Of a stretch of 64,000 bases of DNA, positions 43,719 through 54,308 are shown piece after piece. Numbering within the stretch: position 1 is the stretch's first letter; every line of letters begins with the position of its first letter. The DNA is from Posidonia oceanica (Eukaryota; Streptophyta; Magnoliopsida; Alismatales; Posidoniaceae): positions 45,394,001 to 45,458,000 of the forward strand of contig JAZBRS010000035.1 in NCBI GenBank assembly GCA_037176725.1, given 5' to 3'. Below the pieces are notes generated by a model. The model ran no database searches and was not told where the DNA came from. It saw only the letters and a list, made by a program, of their open reading frames with translations. Both the position numbers and the translations under genes were made by a program.

Positions 43719-46700
43719 TGTAGACACCCCATTCTGATAGCCTGGAAGTTGGTAGTTCTCTTTTGCAGGCTTGTGTGGTCTCTGGATTGGCATTCCCTTT
43801 TCTAACCCATTTTTCTAGCCCATTTCCAAACCCAAAACCTCACCCCAAACCCTAGAAGCCTTTACCAAGCCTTCTTGCAATTTTTACGACACTTCTAGGC
43901 CCAAACCTAAGCCCATTTGCAGCTTATGCCACCTGAGTGTGTTGGACGCTGGAACAGGCAGCGTCCAACATTGGACGCGGCCTGTGCTAGCGTCCAACGT
44001 TGGACATGCTCTAGCCTGCGTCCAACGTTGGACGCGCCTTGGTCTGGCATCCAACGACTCGGGGACAGCAGCGGTTGCTCCGCCCCCTCCAGCTCACCGC
44101 CCGTCCAATCCCGCGCCTCCCCGCACTTACTACCTGTCCCTTCCTCCACTCCACGCCATCCACTACCTTCCAAGCATCACTTACTACCCATCTCCTCCTA
44201 TTTCAGCCCGAAATCAGCCCTCACACCTCTCACTGACAGGTCTGCCTTCCGCCGGCCGTGTCAGCCACCGCCTTGCCTCCGCCGCCCTCCTACCATTGCC
44301 CACGCCTTCCTCTGACATCCCACATGGACCTCGCACTCACACCCGCACCTACCACGACCTACCAATGCTTGAATTCGGCCTACAAATCCCTGCCAACACA
44401 AGAACCCATGCAACATTTTGCACAAAACCAGCGATTTCATGCCTTTGCCATTCACACCACACACTTCCGAGAGCAAGAAGGCACTCCCCTCTCTGTCTAC
44501 AACCCATTGCTAGCTCCTCTGGTGCTCCGAGCTGCTCAGACGACCTCGTCGAACTTGCTGCTGCAGCACACCAGCAACTCCGGCAAGCTTGGGTGGAGCC
44601 ATCGTTCCAGAGCTTCCAAAGGTCAGCTCACTATCCCGTAGAGTCATGCATGCATGATAGTACGTGTCCATGCAGTTTTTACAAGAGTTTAGCTCCTTTT
44701 AGATGTGATTCACATCCAAAAGGAAGTTCAATGTGTTGGACGCACCAACTAGTGTGTCCAACGTTGGACGCGGCATATTGGTTTGCCTTGGTTTGAATGC
44801 TTCCTATGCTTTACCTTTGCATGCTTTCTTGCAAGCATATGCTATTTGCCTCCTTTTAATTCTCTCTAATGTTATGCCATGATTTAAACTTGTTCCATGC
44901 TTGTTTGAAGGCTTTTTTGCATGCTTAATATCCATCTATCTTCTGCCTTTGTTGGACGCTAGGATGAGCTGCGTCCAACGTTGGACGCTGGCTCACCTAG
45001 CGTCCAACGCCTCTGTTTGCTGTGCTTTACTGCTATGCCTATATCATGCACACTTTGATTGTTATAATCTGATCCATGCATGCTTAGAGATGCCTGGTCC
45101 CTAAGGCAACCATGCTTAGGTTTGCTAGAATTTCTTTAAGCCATCTATTTCCTTTTGCAAGTGTAAAGCCTATTCTTTCATGCATGCTTCTTTTTATCTT
45201 GTCTTCTTGGATCAAATGCTTGCAAATGTCTGCTGTGGGTGTTCCTGTTAGTCTCTTACATGCTTCCAAGATGATTGCATGCATATAGGTGGGGTAGAGC
45301 CGAGCTCCCCCTTTAGAACAGGTGAGTTTGCATGCCTGGGTCGTTGGACGCCAGAGCCCTCAGCGTCCAATGTTGGACGCTGCTGGCTCTAGCGTCCAAC
45401 ACCTTGGCTCATCTCTTGCTTGTTTAAAGCTTGCATACCTCTCTGATCTTGCTTATTTGCATGTCTCCTGTGTTCTTATGCATGCCAAGCTTCTTCAGCA
45501 ACTGTTATTTATTTTCTTTAAGTTATTTTGCTATTTTATGCATGCTTTTTGTATGTTGTGCCTCCCAGAGCGTTGTACGCTGCTGGTGTTGGCGTCCAAT
45601 GCCCTGGTTGTGCCTCTGGCCTGGCACTCAACACAGGTGAGGTTGGATTGTTTATTTTATACATCCCCTGTTTGCTTGCTTGCCCTTGCTCTGAATCCAG
45701 CAACCCAAATGCATGATCCCAACTCTCCTCTATCACTTGTATGCATCTTTTCTCCCCTCTGCTTTCTGTCCTTGTTGGACGCCAGCCTCTCTGGCGTTCA
45801 ACGTTGGATGCCTAGCTTACTGGCATCCAACAACCTGCATGTTTGGATCGTTATTTTGGCATGCTCCTTGTTTCGATTCCTCCTCTAATCTTCTGATAGG
45901 TTAGATTTGCGTGTCTAGTACCCATTTAGTTGCATAGTTACATCAGTACTGCATTCATATAGTTAGATTACATTGTTTTTAAAAAATATGCATGCTGTCT
46001 GTTTGTAGTGGGTGTTGGACGCGGGCTCTCCCAGCGTCCAAGGTTGGACGCTGATGTTGCCAGCGTCCAATGCATGCAGATGGCTGACAGCCACTTTAAA
46101 GCGCCGATTTTATTTCGCTCGCCGTTTCTCGTGTTTTATTGTGTCTTTGGCTTGCTGTAACCCTAATGCATGTTGCCCGCCCCTCTGTTTTGATTTCGCA
46201 CCCCGCTTTGCCTTGTTTTCCGCACTTTGCCCCATTTTCTGCAGTTTTGCATTGTTTTCCTGCTCTTCTGCATGATTTTTCGTGCCCCTTTGCGTTGCTT
46301 TCCGTCTTTTGCATCGTTTTGCGTGCTTTGCAGTATTTCCTACATTTTTCGCATCGTTTTCCGTGCCCGTTTTACTTTATTGCTTGCATGTCGCTCGCAT
46401 TGCTTGGTTTTCCCGCTGTTTTGTTCTATCGCTTGCATCTGCATATAGGGCCATGATGCTTACTGCTTTGGAGTTCTCACGAACCAGGGTCCGCCCAGTT
46501 CGGAACACTAGTAGCTTGGCTGAGCACTTAGATAGCACGTTTATTTCCCTTGCATAATAGGTAAGCATTTAAGGCATTTAGGCATTAGGCTAGCAATTCC
46601 CTGCATAAGCGCGAGATTGCCTAAGAAAGACCGACTCTCGGACGTATCGAGGTGCCTAACACCTTTCCCGTGTGTAACAGGAGTCCTTGTCCTTTCTCTT

Positions 46701-47026
46701 GGCTCGCATCGACCTTTCCTTTATCCTAGGCCTGAGTCATATCATAGCATGATAGCCTAGCATAGCTTATCCTTGCATCTCTTTGCCCCCCCTTGCATCC
46801 GGTTCAGCATGTCTTTTCATGCTTTACCCCTTGGTTTTCCTTGTCTTCCAATTCAATAGACCCGGTGGCAACTCCGAATTGTCTTATCATTTCTTTTCTT
46901 TTCTTTTGCCAGCGTTTCTGAGTCGAGTTCTTCCCTCGGATCCAGCCACTTATAGTGACCCTATTTTGATCGATGCACACAAGCTTTGGTAATGTGCATG
47001 GACAATTAGAATTCAAGATTGCTACA
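43719..47026 (+). repeat. 3' LTR of B (3,308 bp)
   Basis: Homologous to 24411-27773 throughout. It is 55 bp shorter, including loss of about 20 bases near 44463 and of one palindrome unit near 45595. Palindrome clusters at about 43940-44056, 44735-44772, 44953-45009, 45342-45400, 45588-45602 (reduced), 45774-45831 and 46014-46071. U5 hairpin at 46651-46663. Confidence 0.95.
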
Positions 47027-47031
47027 GCAGG
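47027..47031. repeat. Target-site duplication of B, right copy
   Basis: GCAGG directly after CTACA, matching 24406-24410. Confidence 0.9.
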
Positions 47032-50000
47032 CTCCTATACGAAGGATGGTGGTACCGTGCCAGGAGTTGGAAGATCTCAATAGTCGCTTCCTCAAACAGA
47101 TAGGAAGTGGTCGATGTAGGCGGTACTACTTGGGAGGTTACTTGGGGAGGTGTGAGCTCTAATAGGGTACTCCATGGTTGGGAGTGGCTTATTTTTCTCT
47201 CTCCTTCAACTTCTTGTGAAAAGTTGGGAGTTCCCGACTCTTCTACCTATGGAGTCAAAGTTCTGAACATGAATTCATTCTGGCCCATTCTTGTTTGTGC
47301 CATGGAAGTAGAGGTTGAGGTAGATGTCATGTTGATGTGCTCTTGATTTTGGCGATAGGCCTCCATTGTGAGATTGTTCTTTAAACTATTACAGAGAACT
47401 TGAAAAGGAAATTACAGACTCAATTACACTATTTAATGTAGACTTGATTAAGTAAAATAGAATAAAAGAAGCAGTTGCTATTCAGATGTTTTGCAACCTG
47501 TAGATGGTGACACTTAAATTCCTGCAAGCAAGGCACACTGGAACGTTCTTCCCAAAAGTTGCCTGTATGTCAGGCGGCGAAGCACGTCGCCATTTCAATC
47601 GGCGGTGGAGCGAGGTGCCTTATGAACAGGCGGCTCTATCCCTGTTCTTCCAGCAACCAAGGTCTGTTCTGGACAGACCGCGAAACAAACAAGAAATTGT
47701 AAATACAGGTTTCAGACAGATCGCAGGTTTTTACTCGTTCAAGTGATTAATTAATTGATTGATTAAACCTGCATGTTCACAATGAATGAAATTTTGGCTT
47801 ATGGGTACCACTATTTGACCTTCTTTAGGGTCCACCAAGAGGGCCTAGGCGGCAGGTTTGTCTCTCTAAAGAGGAGCCCACCACCTAGGATTCTGTCCCT
47901 AGGATCGGATCTTAGCAAACCATAAATCAGTAAATAAACATGAAATATCAAAGTATCAAGTATCTACAAAGATTATTCTTGACTCAAGGAAGAGGAGGAG
48001 TCAAATATAAAACCATAGGACACCTTGAGTTCTTAGCCTAACTATCCCAATCAAACAGAGTATGGGTGAGCGACTTGCACTGGCCCAATTCGCTCTGTCT
48101 GATTGTTCTAGTTAGAGGAAGATTCCCTCAAGGAACTTTAACTCTAATATCAACGACATAGTTTCCACCTTTAGGGTGGACACATGCAAACCTAGAATCT
48201 GAATAAAAAAACAAAAAATTATAGTGGATAGGATTTAATCAGATTTTTAAGCTACTGTAGATCTAAAAAAAACAACACAGGATACTGAAAGAAAAAAACG
48301 ATCTGCACTGAAATAACACCCAGTCGCCTGTAATGGGTGTGCCTAGAGTAGTCACCATAGTGAACTACGACGTGCTCAGGCACCTTATCACTAGGTGGCT
48401 GGAAATCGGAGTTTTCTGTTTTTGAAACAGTAGTAACTCGACCCTCTACGACTATAGACAGGTGGTTGTCGTTGCCTCAGAGTGCTAACGAGACCTCTAG
48501 CCTTAAGCCAAGATGGTTGGGTTAGAAAATCGGTTCTAATGTTAGAAAACACGATGGGGTTTAGGAGTCGTGAAAAACCTAAGCACACGGCCTCCTAAAT
48601 CGAAAGAAAAACAACAAGATCTAAAGAAGTAAATGAAGGAAGGAAGGAAAAACTCACGTAGCACAGAGGGTTGGCTAAAGTCGGTCCCACCGTGATTGCC
48701 ACTTCTTGTAGATGTGGATTTGGAGGTGTTTGGATGAAGATGACTGCGCCTCCACGTACGTCATCAACTTTGTTGTGATCACTACTTGTCAATGGGCGGA
48801 CAAGGCGCCTGGGGAGATGATGATAATGATGTGGGTAGTCGGCTCACTGAATCAACGGTAGGATATCGTCCAGCGGTGTCCTCGTGTTACGTGAAACTAT
48901 TCCTTTCCTTCAAAACAAATAAAAATAATAGATCTAGGCAAGTCCGAGTGTAGTAAATGATAATAAAAAAAACAGAGAATAATATAAACAAATGAATCTA
49001 ATACTAACCAGAGGTTGTTCCCCGCATGCATATGCTATGGGTCCTATGTTAAGGAATGCAATAATGAAATGAAAAAGTAGATTGGAAGAAGATACTCCCT
49101 TCACCCTTGTGCTGTATGCAGTGAAGTAAGGAAGTGGAGGCACAGTCGGAGCTCTAGTTAGGCTCGAGATCTCGAGGATCTAGGGTTTCTGGATTGATAG
49201 TGGAGGCTAGGGTTTCTCTCTTGAAAAGGTAACTCTCTCCCTAAAGTTGGCCACCTTGAACCCTAAAAATCTTAAAATTGCCTCCTCCTATGCACTGACG
49301 CACGGAATCTATTTATAGGCTTGTGGGACACGGGTGGCTCATATCTAGGAAGGTTCTAGAAGCTTCTAGAAGAGGGCTGATATTTATGGCTAGTCGCCGC
49401 ATAGGCAGGCGACTAGCACAAATATCTCCCGAAAAGGTCGTGGAAAAATCAAGGAAATTCCGCAAGACCAGGTCAAACAGGGTCCACGTCAGCTAGTCGC
49501 CACTCTTGCTGGTGCCTAGCTGTTGCACAATTCCAGGCCAAATCTAGATATGCTTCTAATTCTAAGGAAGTAAATCCTAGATATGCTACTTATTTTTAGG
49601 AGATAAATCTTAGATTGAAAAACGTGTTAAAAAATCTAGGTCTTAATTTGGAAGCCACCTAGGATTTTCTAGATTATTCCTTAATTGATTATATGTTTTT
49701 TTTGTGTTATATCATATATTAAAGATTTGAAAATTATGGAAATATCGATAATTTACAGAAAAAGCGATATAATAATTTATAAAGCCCCCATATGTTATAT
49801 TAATGTCGAGGATATTTATTGTTAAGCTAGAGAGAGAGGCAGGTTGCTAGTCGCCTGTCTCACAGGCGCCTATACAGTGCAGTCGTCCCTATGAAAGGCG
49901 CCTGTCTGTGTCGTCGCTCCAGGAGGCAACTAGCTAGTCATTTGCATTTTTAACCCTGTCTTTTAAATTAATTCAGAGAAACATGATAAAAGCCTGGAAA

Positions 50001-50285
50001 ACTTCAGGAATCCCACGAAATCGTAAAAACATCTTTTTTGACTCAAATCTACCACGGATTTGAGTGGAAATAAAGGGTACTCAGGGTACTCGGACTTGTC
50101 ACGAGTCTGAGTGTGTTAACTATGCCACAGCTAACAATCTTGAGTCAAGTAAAATCAAGCGATGCTTTAAACAAATCATGAAAAATCTGGAAAATGTGTT
50201 ATTAAGCCTTAGTTATGTGATATGGGGTGCCTCAAGGTTCCTATCCTCTAAGAACTCTCAAAAATGTGAAAATGGGTTATCTACA
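47032..50285. other. Unassigned AT-richer DNA; possible minus-strand LTR
   Basis: No supported gene. Its high end (minus strand TGTAGATAACCC from 50285, preceded in sense by GTGAGGTATC) looks like an LTR start next to a weak polypurine tract. A minus-strand TATA-like box TATAAATA lies at 49310-49317. It holds AGTCGCC/GGCGACT palindromes (about 47575-47600, 49386-49416, 49855-49935) like the Tat LTRs, but I find no GGTGCCTAACACC block and no clear lower boundary. It may be a 3' LTR of another family plus flanking DNA. Confidence 0.4.
49310..49317 (-). promoter_or_regulatory. TATA-like box in the possible LTR
   Basis: The minus strand reads GCCTATAAATAGA. The same GCCTATAAATA word is in the Copia LTR at 50981-50991. 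It is placed within, not at the end of, the putative LTR, as a core promoter would be. Confidence 0.45.
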
Positions 50286-50347
50286 GATACCTCACTAGAT
50301 GTAGCCATAAAGCATGAGTGTGCTACTTCACCATCGAATGAACTTTC
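50286..50347. other. Short remnant between possible LTR and Copia LTR
   Basis: 62 bp that would be the internal side of the possible minus-strand LTR. The last five bases (ctttc, 50343-50347) are the expected Copia target duplication; its partner is not visible. Confidence 0.4.
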
Positions 50348-51533
50348 TGTTGGAAAATACTCCAAATGTATATTTTATTTTGATGATAAATGTGATGTGA
50401 TTTTATATGCTTGACATGATTATTTGAGAATGATATAGCATGATTTGATATGTGATGCAAAAGGAAGAACAAGGTGATTTCCATCATATTCAAAGCATCC
50501 AAGAAGACTGAAATATCTACTAAAGGATAGAAAATCAATGTTTATACAATCTAGAAATAAATGTTGTAATTTACTTATGATTGATTGTAAAAGATTGTAA
50601 AGTGTCAAAATGATCTTATGAGATAGATCAATTGTATAGAAAATAGGAATATAAGATATCTAAACAGAATGTGCATCAAAGCCCAAAAATGGCACACCGT
50701 TATCAGACGGCATGCCGTTCTGGTATGAGCTCTACAGTAACAGGCTACAAGGATTTGGAATTGGGCAGAAAAGAAAACATCAAAATGGCACCCCAGTGTA
50801 ATCGGCATTCTGGTACTAAATGGCACTCTTGTTTAGAACGGCATTCCGTTTTGATCGTGAGTTGGAAAGTCTACTTGGTCAAGCGACATTTCGGATTATT
50901 TCAGCGTTCTGTTCAACTAGCCATTTCAAAACATTAGAGAGATTATTCTAGTCGTTAGAGACACTCCTCACTTGGATTTCGCCTATAAATAGGACCCCTA
51001 TTGGACCTCTAAGATAACACCTTGCATACTCTACACTACTACAGTCATATTCTAGCTCAAAGTGCTCATTTCCACCTTCAAGAGCTATCCACGCTTCCTC
51101 TAGCAAAAGTGCCGAATCTCTGCTTCTCTAAAGAGCAAATTCTGAAGGAGGATACTGTTGCTTGGAAAAAGAGTCTACAAACAGCTTTCTACTCAATTCA
51201 CCAAGGTCTTTCTTCTCCAGGTTGGAGAATGGGCAATAGGACATTGCAAGGACTTGTTGAAGGGTACATTCAACAAACAAGTAAGTGATCTTTTGTTTAA
51301 AGATTAAGAAAACCTCAAAGTGATCTTGAGAGAAGTGGACTAGGCCGGGATTTGGCCGAACCATTATAAATTTTTGTGTTGATTATTCACTATCTCTCTT
51401 CCTCCTTCTGTGTATGCCCATTCTTCTGTAGATCAACTTGAGATTAATTTGATAATACTTAAAATCAGGAATAGTAATCACTTATTAATATAATCTCTAT
51501 TCACCCCCTCTAGAGAAGCCATTTGATCCAACA
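50348..51533 (+). repeat. Copia 5' LTR (1,186 bp)
   Basis: Starts TGTTGGA and ends TCCAACA, a 7-base terminal inverted repeat. TATAAATA at 50984-50991 is a plausible core promoter. Words of the form CGGCATGCCGTT recur at about 50708-50722, with related GGCATTC words at about 50805 and 50840. Confidence 0.93.
50984..50991 (+). promoter_or_regulatory. TATA box in Copia LTR
   Basis: TATAAATA about 550 bases before the LTR end, the usual place for U3/R in a 1.2-kb Copia LTR. Confidence 0.7.
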
Positions 51534-51535
51534 AT

Positions 51536-51547
51536 TGGTATCAGAGC
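51536..51547 (+). other. Primer-binding site for tRNA-iMet (Copia)
   Basis: TGGTATCAGAGC two bases after the LTR end, the standard plant Copia primer site complementary to the initiator tRNA-Met. Confidence 0.95.
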
Positions 51548-51587
51548 GGGTTACCTAGCATTAGATTTAAAACTATCTCTAGATAAA

Positions 51588-51761
51588 ATGGCTGATATTA
51601 ATAATAATATTGCAGAGGGTCAAAGCATTAATAGGCCACCCTTTTTTGATGGCCTTAACTATAATTATTGGAAAGTTAGAAAGGTTATCTATCTAAAATC
51701 AATTAATTTTGAACTTTGCGATATAGTTATAAATGGCTACACAATTTATAATACATCCTAT
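51588..51761 (+). pseudogene. gag: Copia gag N-terminus, truncated by insertion
   Basis: Begins MADINNNIAEG and includes NRPPFFDGLNYNYWKVR, the N-terminal gag signature of plant Copia elements. Cut at 51761 by the D LTR. The ORF runs on only into LTR sequence. Confidence 0.9.
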
Positions 51762-53110
51762 TGTAACCGTCCCAACAACGCGATGTGCGCTGCCAAAGCT
51801 TGCGCACACCAACCGATGAGAGGTCACTGCCAATGGTGAATCCAAGGAAGGACACTTGACTCGAAAACACTGGAAAATGTGAAGAAAACAAAGAGAAAGA
51901 AAAAATGGAGTCGCCACTTAGTCTATTAAATCGGAAGACGAGGAAAACCGAGGAAAGCATGAAAACATGCGAATGCGTGCAATGTTATGCAAAAATATGA
52001 CTCGTGCCAATGGATAAGGGCATAATGGTCATTACAGGCCAAAGAAAGGGTAAGGACTCCTGTTACGCATGGAGAAGGTGTTAGGCATCCCCATACGCCT
52101 AGAATCGGTATTTCTAGGCTTTTAGCTCGCATATGCGGGAATGTCGGTAGTGCTTGCCATTAACTGTATGCCCGTAGGCGGTAATGTTATGCCATGCTAT
52201 GAATGCTTATTGTATGCTTAAAGTGTGCTTAATGCCATGATGCATGAGGGAAAATAAAACATGCGATCTATGTGCTCAACAGCATTGTTGGTGTCTGAAC
52301 CGGGCGTATCATGATTCTAAAGAAGTCCAAACAGTAAGCATCATCGCCCTAGATGCAATGCAGGCGCGAAACAAAACGTCGAAGGAAAACCATGCAATGC
52401 AAGGAGGCAGCATGCGACATGTATTCATAAAACATTCTAAGCTTAGTAAAACTATGCCAAAATGACTGATATAAGTTGAAATAACATGATATGGTGATAA
52501 ATAAACCGGGGAAACGAAATTAGAGCAAAGCAAGCCAAATAAACGAAAGACAAAGCGGCAAACATGGGGCTCTGTCCACTGTTTGGACTCTGGCCTGTGT
52601 CACCTGTCACCACGGCGACGGCACAGTCGCTCCTTAGAACGGCTATAGCACATGTCGTCGGTATGCGCGGCAATGGCACAAGTCGCCGCTCCGACTAGTG
52701 GCCAAAGCCACTTCAACTAGCAGCCAAAGCCGCTTCAGACAGGCCAAACAACGAACTTCGGTGGCTGATTAAACCATGCAAAACGACTGTAAACATGCAA
52801 GCAAGTACTCACAGAGATAGACGGCATATAAGAGAACACAGTCATGCAATTATCATGCAAAATGGGTGCCTGGATCGCAAGATACGGCGGCTCAAAGTCT
52901 GGTCAGAGGACTGCCTGAAACACGAGACGAATCGCCGCTAGAAGCGGCGACGCCACTGGCAATCCAATGATCGGAGCCCATCGCCAAATCCTACCTTACC
53001 GGTGATGCAAAAAAGGCGAGAGATGATCGAGGAAGCACGACGGCACTCCCAGGAACACACACATGTATTTAAAACTAAAAATGGACACCTAGATCTCTCT
53101 CCCCACCTCC
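51762..53110 (-). repeat. 3' part of D LTR
   Basis: The minus strand ends ...GGTTACA at 51762. Sequence from about 51840 ('cttgactcgaaaacac', 'ggagtcgccac') matches the A1 LTR from about 13335, and the U5 hairpin block is at about 52014-52125. The U3 half is missing or replaced by the inverted copy at 53371-53536, and no polypurine tract is found at the expected place. Confidence 0.8.
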
Positions 53111-53536
53111 ACCACTCCTCGCCGGCAATGCTCGCGTCCACCGGCCTTGGGGAAGGCCGACAGGCCGCGTAATGCTACCATGGTGCACGGAGAGGATCGA
53201 GGAAGGAGGAGAAGTGGTTTCTCACCTGTGCGAGGGCACGATTGTGCCTCCCGACACAGGTCACCGGCGGACGGTGCTGTGGAGACTGCGGCGGTGCGGG
53301 TGGCAACGGCTACGGCTCGACGGGGTTAGGCTACACTCAGGGACGTCTGGGGATCATGCGGGACGCATCCAGGAGGTTGGAGAGAGATCCAGGTGTCCAT
53401 TTTTAGTTTTAAATACATGTGTGTGTTCCTGGGAGTGCTGTCGTGCATCCCTGATCATCTCTCGCCTTTTTTGCATCGCCGGTGATGCAGGATTTGGCGA
53501 TGAGCTCCGACCACTGGACTGCCAGTCACGTCGCCT
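52936..53536. repeat. Large inverted repeat (about 165-bp arms, 260-bp loop) in D LTR
   Basis: Arm 52945-53110 reappears as reverse complement at 53371-53536 with a few mismatches (both hold 'acatgtatttaaaactaaaaa' or its complement). At 52931 a small perfect hairpin, TCGCCGCT-AGA-AGCGGCGA, precedes it. RNA across this unit would fold into long double-stranded RNA. Confidence 0.88.
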
Positions 53537-54308
53537 GATGCTGATGCTGCCAATGCTGATGAAAATGCATGCCGATGCTGAGCATGCGATGCTGATGATA
53601 ATGCACGCTGATGCTGAGCATGCGATGCTGATGATAATGCATGCTGATGCTGAGCACGTGATGCTATGAGATGCAGTGTCATGCGATGCAGTGCAAGGTG
53701 ATGCTATGATATGCAAAGAAATGCTGAAAAGGATGCAATGCGACAAGTTGGTGGCTAATCCAAACTTGCATAAAAAGGGACACCAAATAAGACTAACGTG
53801 CTTGCCGTCCGGGCAGTTAAGGCTACCAGCCCGGAGGAGGACTCCCGACAAGACTATCGTGCTTGCAGCCTGCGATGCCAGACACTTTAACAGATGTCAT
53901 TCGGACAGTTAGGGCTACCATCCCGGCTAGATGAGGTTATGACACCAAAGGTAGTGAAAAAGATGCCTCGGGTATCAAGCGGATGATACCAGGGGGCGGC
54001 TAAAACGCTCCTGGAATCAAGAAAGAATGCCAGACATTTTGACGGGTGTCATCCGAGCAGTTAGGGCCACAAGCTTGGAGGAGATGAGAGCACGATACCA
54101 AGGGCAGCGGAAAAGATGCCCCTGGTATCTAACAGATGATACCAGGGGCGACTGAAATTCTCTTGACATCGAGAAGAAGGATAGACAGTATGACGATTGT
54201 CAACCGAGCAGTTAGGGCTGCCAGTCCGGAGGAGAAAAGCAAAATGGAGCAATGCAGGGGACAAACCCGTCAATCCGAGGTGCTACCGGCGACGAGGACG
54301 CTGGGCCA
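53537..54308 (-). other. D 3' spacer with GGTATC/GATACC palindromes
   Basis: No gene. TGCAT/GATGC-rich repeats at 53537-53740 (a 30-bp unit 'ctgatgctgagcatgcgatg' repeats three times). Then text shared with C ('gggctaccagcccg' type). Palindromes GGTATCAAGCGGATGATACC (53971-53990) and a longer one at 54121-54150 with 11-base arms CCCCTGGTATC/GATACCAGGGG. Confidence 0.75.

Larger units (their letters stand above)
24411..47026 (+). mobile_element. Element B: structurally complete 22.6-kb Tat/Ogre-like retrotransposon
   Basis: Both LTRs (24411-27773 and 43719-47026) start TGTAGACACC and end CTACA. PBS at 27775-27792, polypurine tract at 43706-43718, and a perfect 5-bp target duplication. Internal order: leader, gag, protease with G-patch-like motif, low-complexity linker, RT, RNase H, second RNase H, integrase, spacer, PMD gene, palindromic array, polypurine tract. 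Every coding part carries stops and frameshifts, so this copy cannot supply its own proteins. Length and LTR size fit the Ogre group. Confidence 0.95.
50348..51761 (+). mobile_element. Ty1/Copia retrotransposon, 5' end only
   Basis: 5' LTR, a tRNA-iMet primer-binding site and the first 58 codons of gag, then an abrupt switch at 51762 to the LTR of gypsy element D. The rest of the Copia element is not in the window. Confidence 0.93.

Noticed and set aside
43939..44796. 285-codon ORF in the 3' LTR with VQRWT/ASNVG repeats
   Set aside because: These peptides are translations of the palindrome GCGTCCAACGTTGGACGC; the 5' LTR frame differs.
47032..47345. Possible host exon at the B insertion site
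   Set aside because: A short open stretch exists across the empty site, but there are in-frame stops within about 50 codons and no recognised domain.
50700..50860. CGGCATGCCGTT words in the Copia LTR as a further amplified motif system
   Set aside because: Only a few imperfect copies; noted in the LTR entry but too weak for a separate claim.
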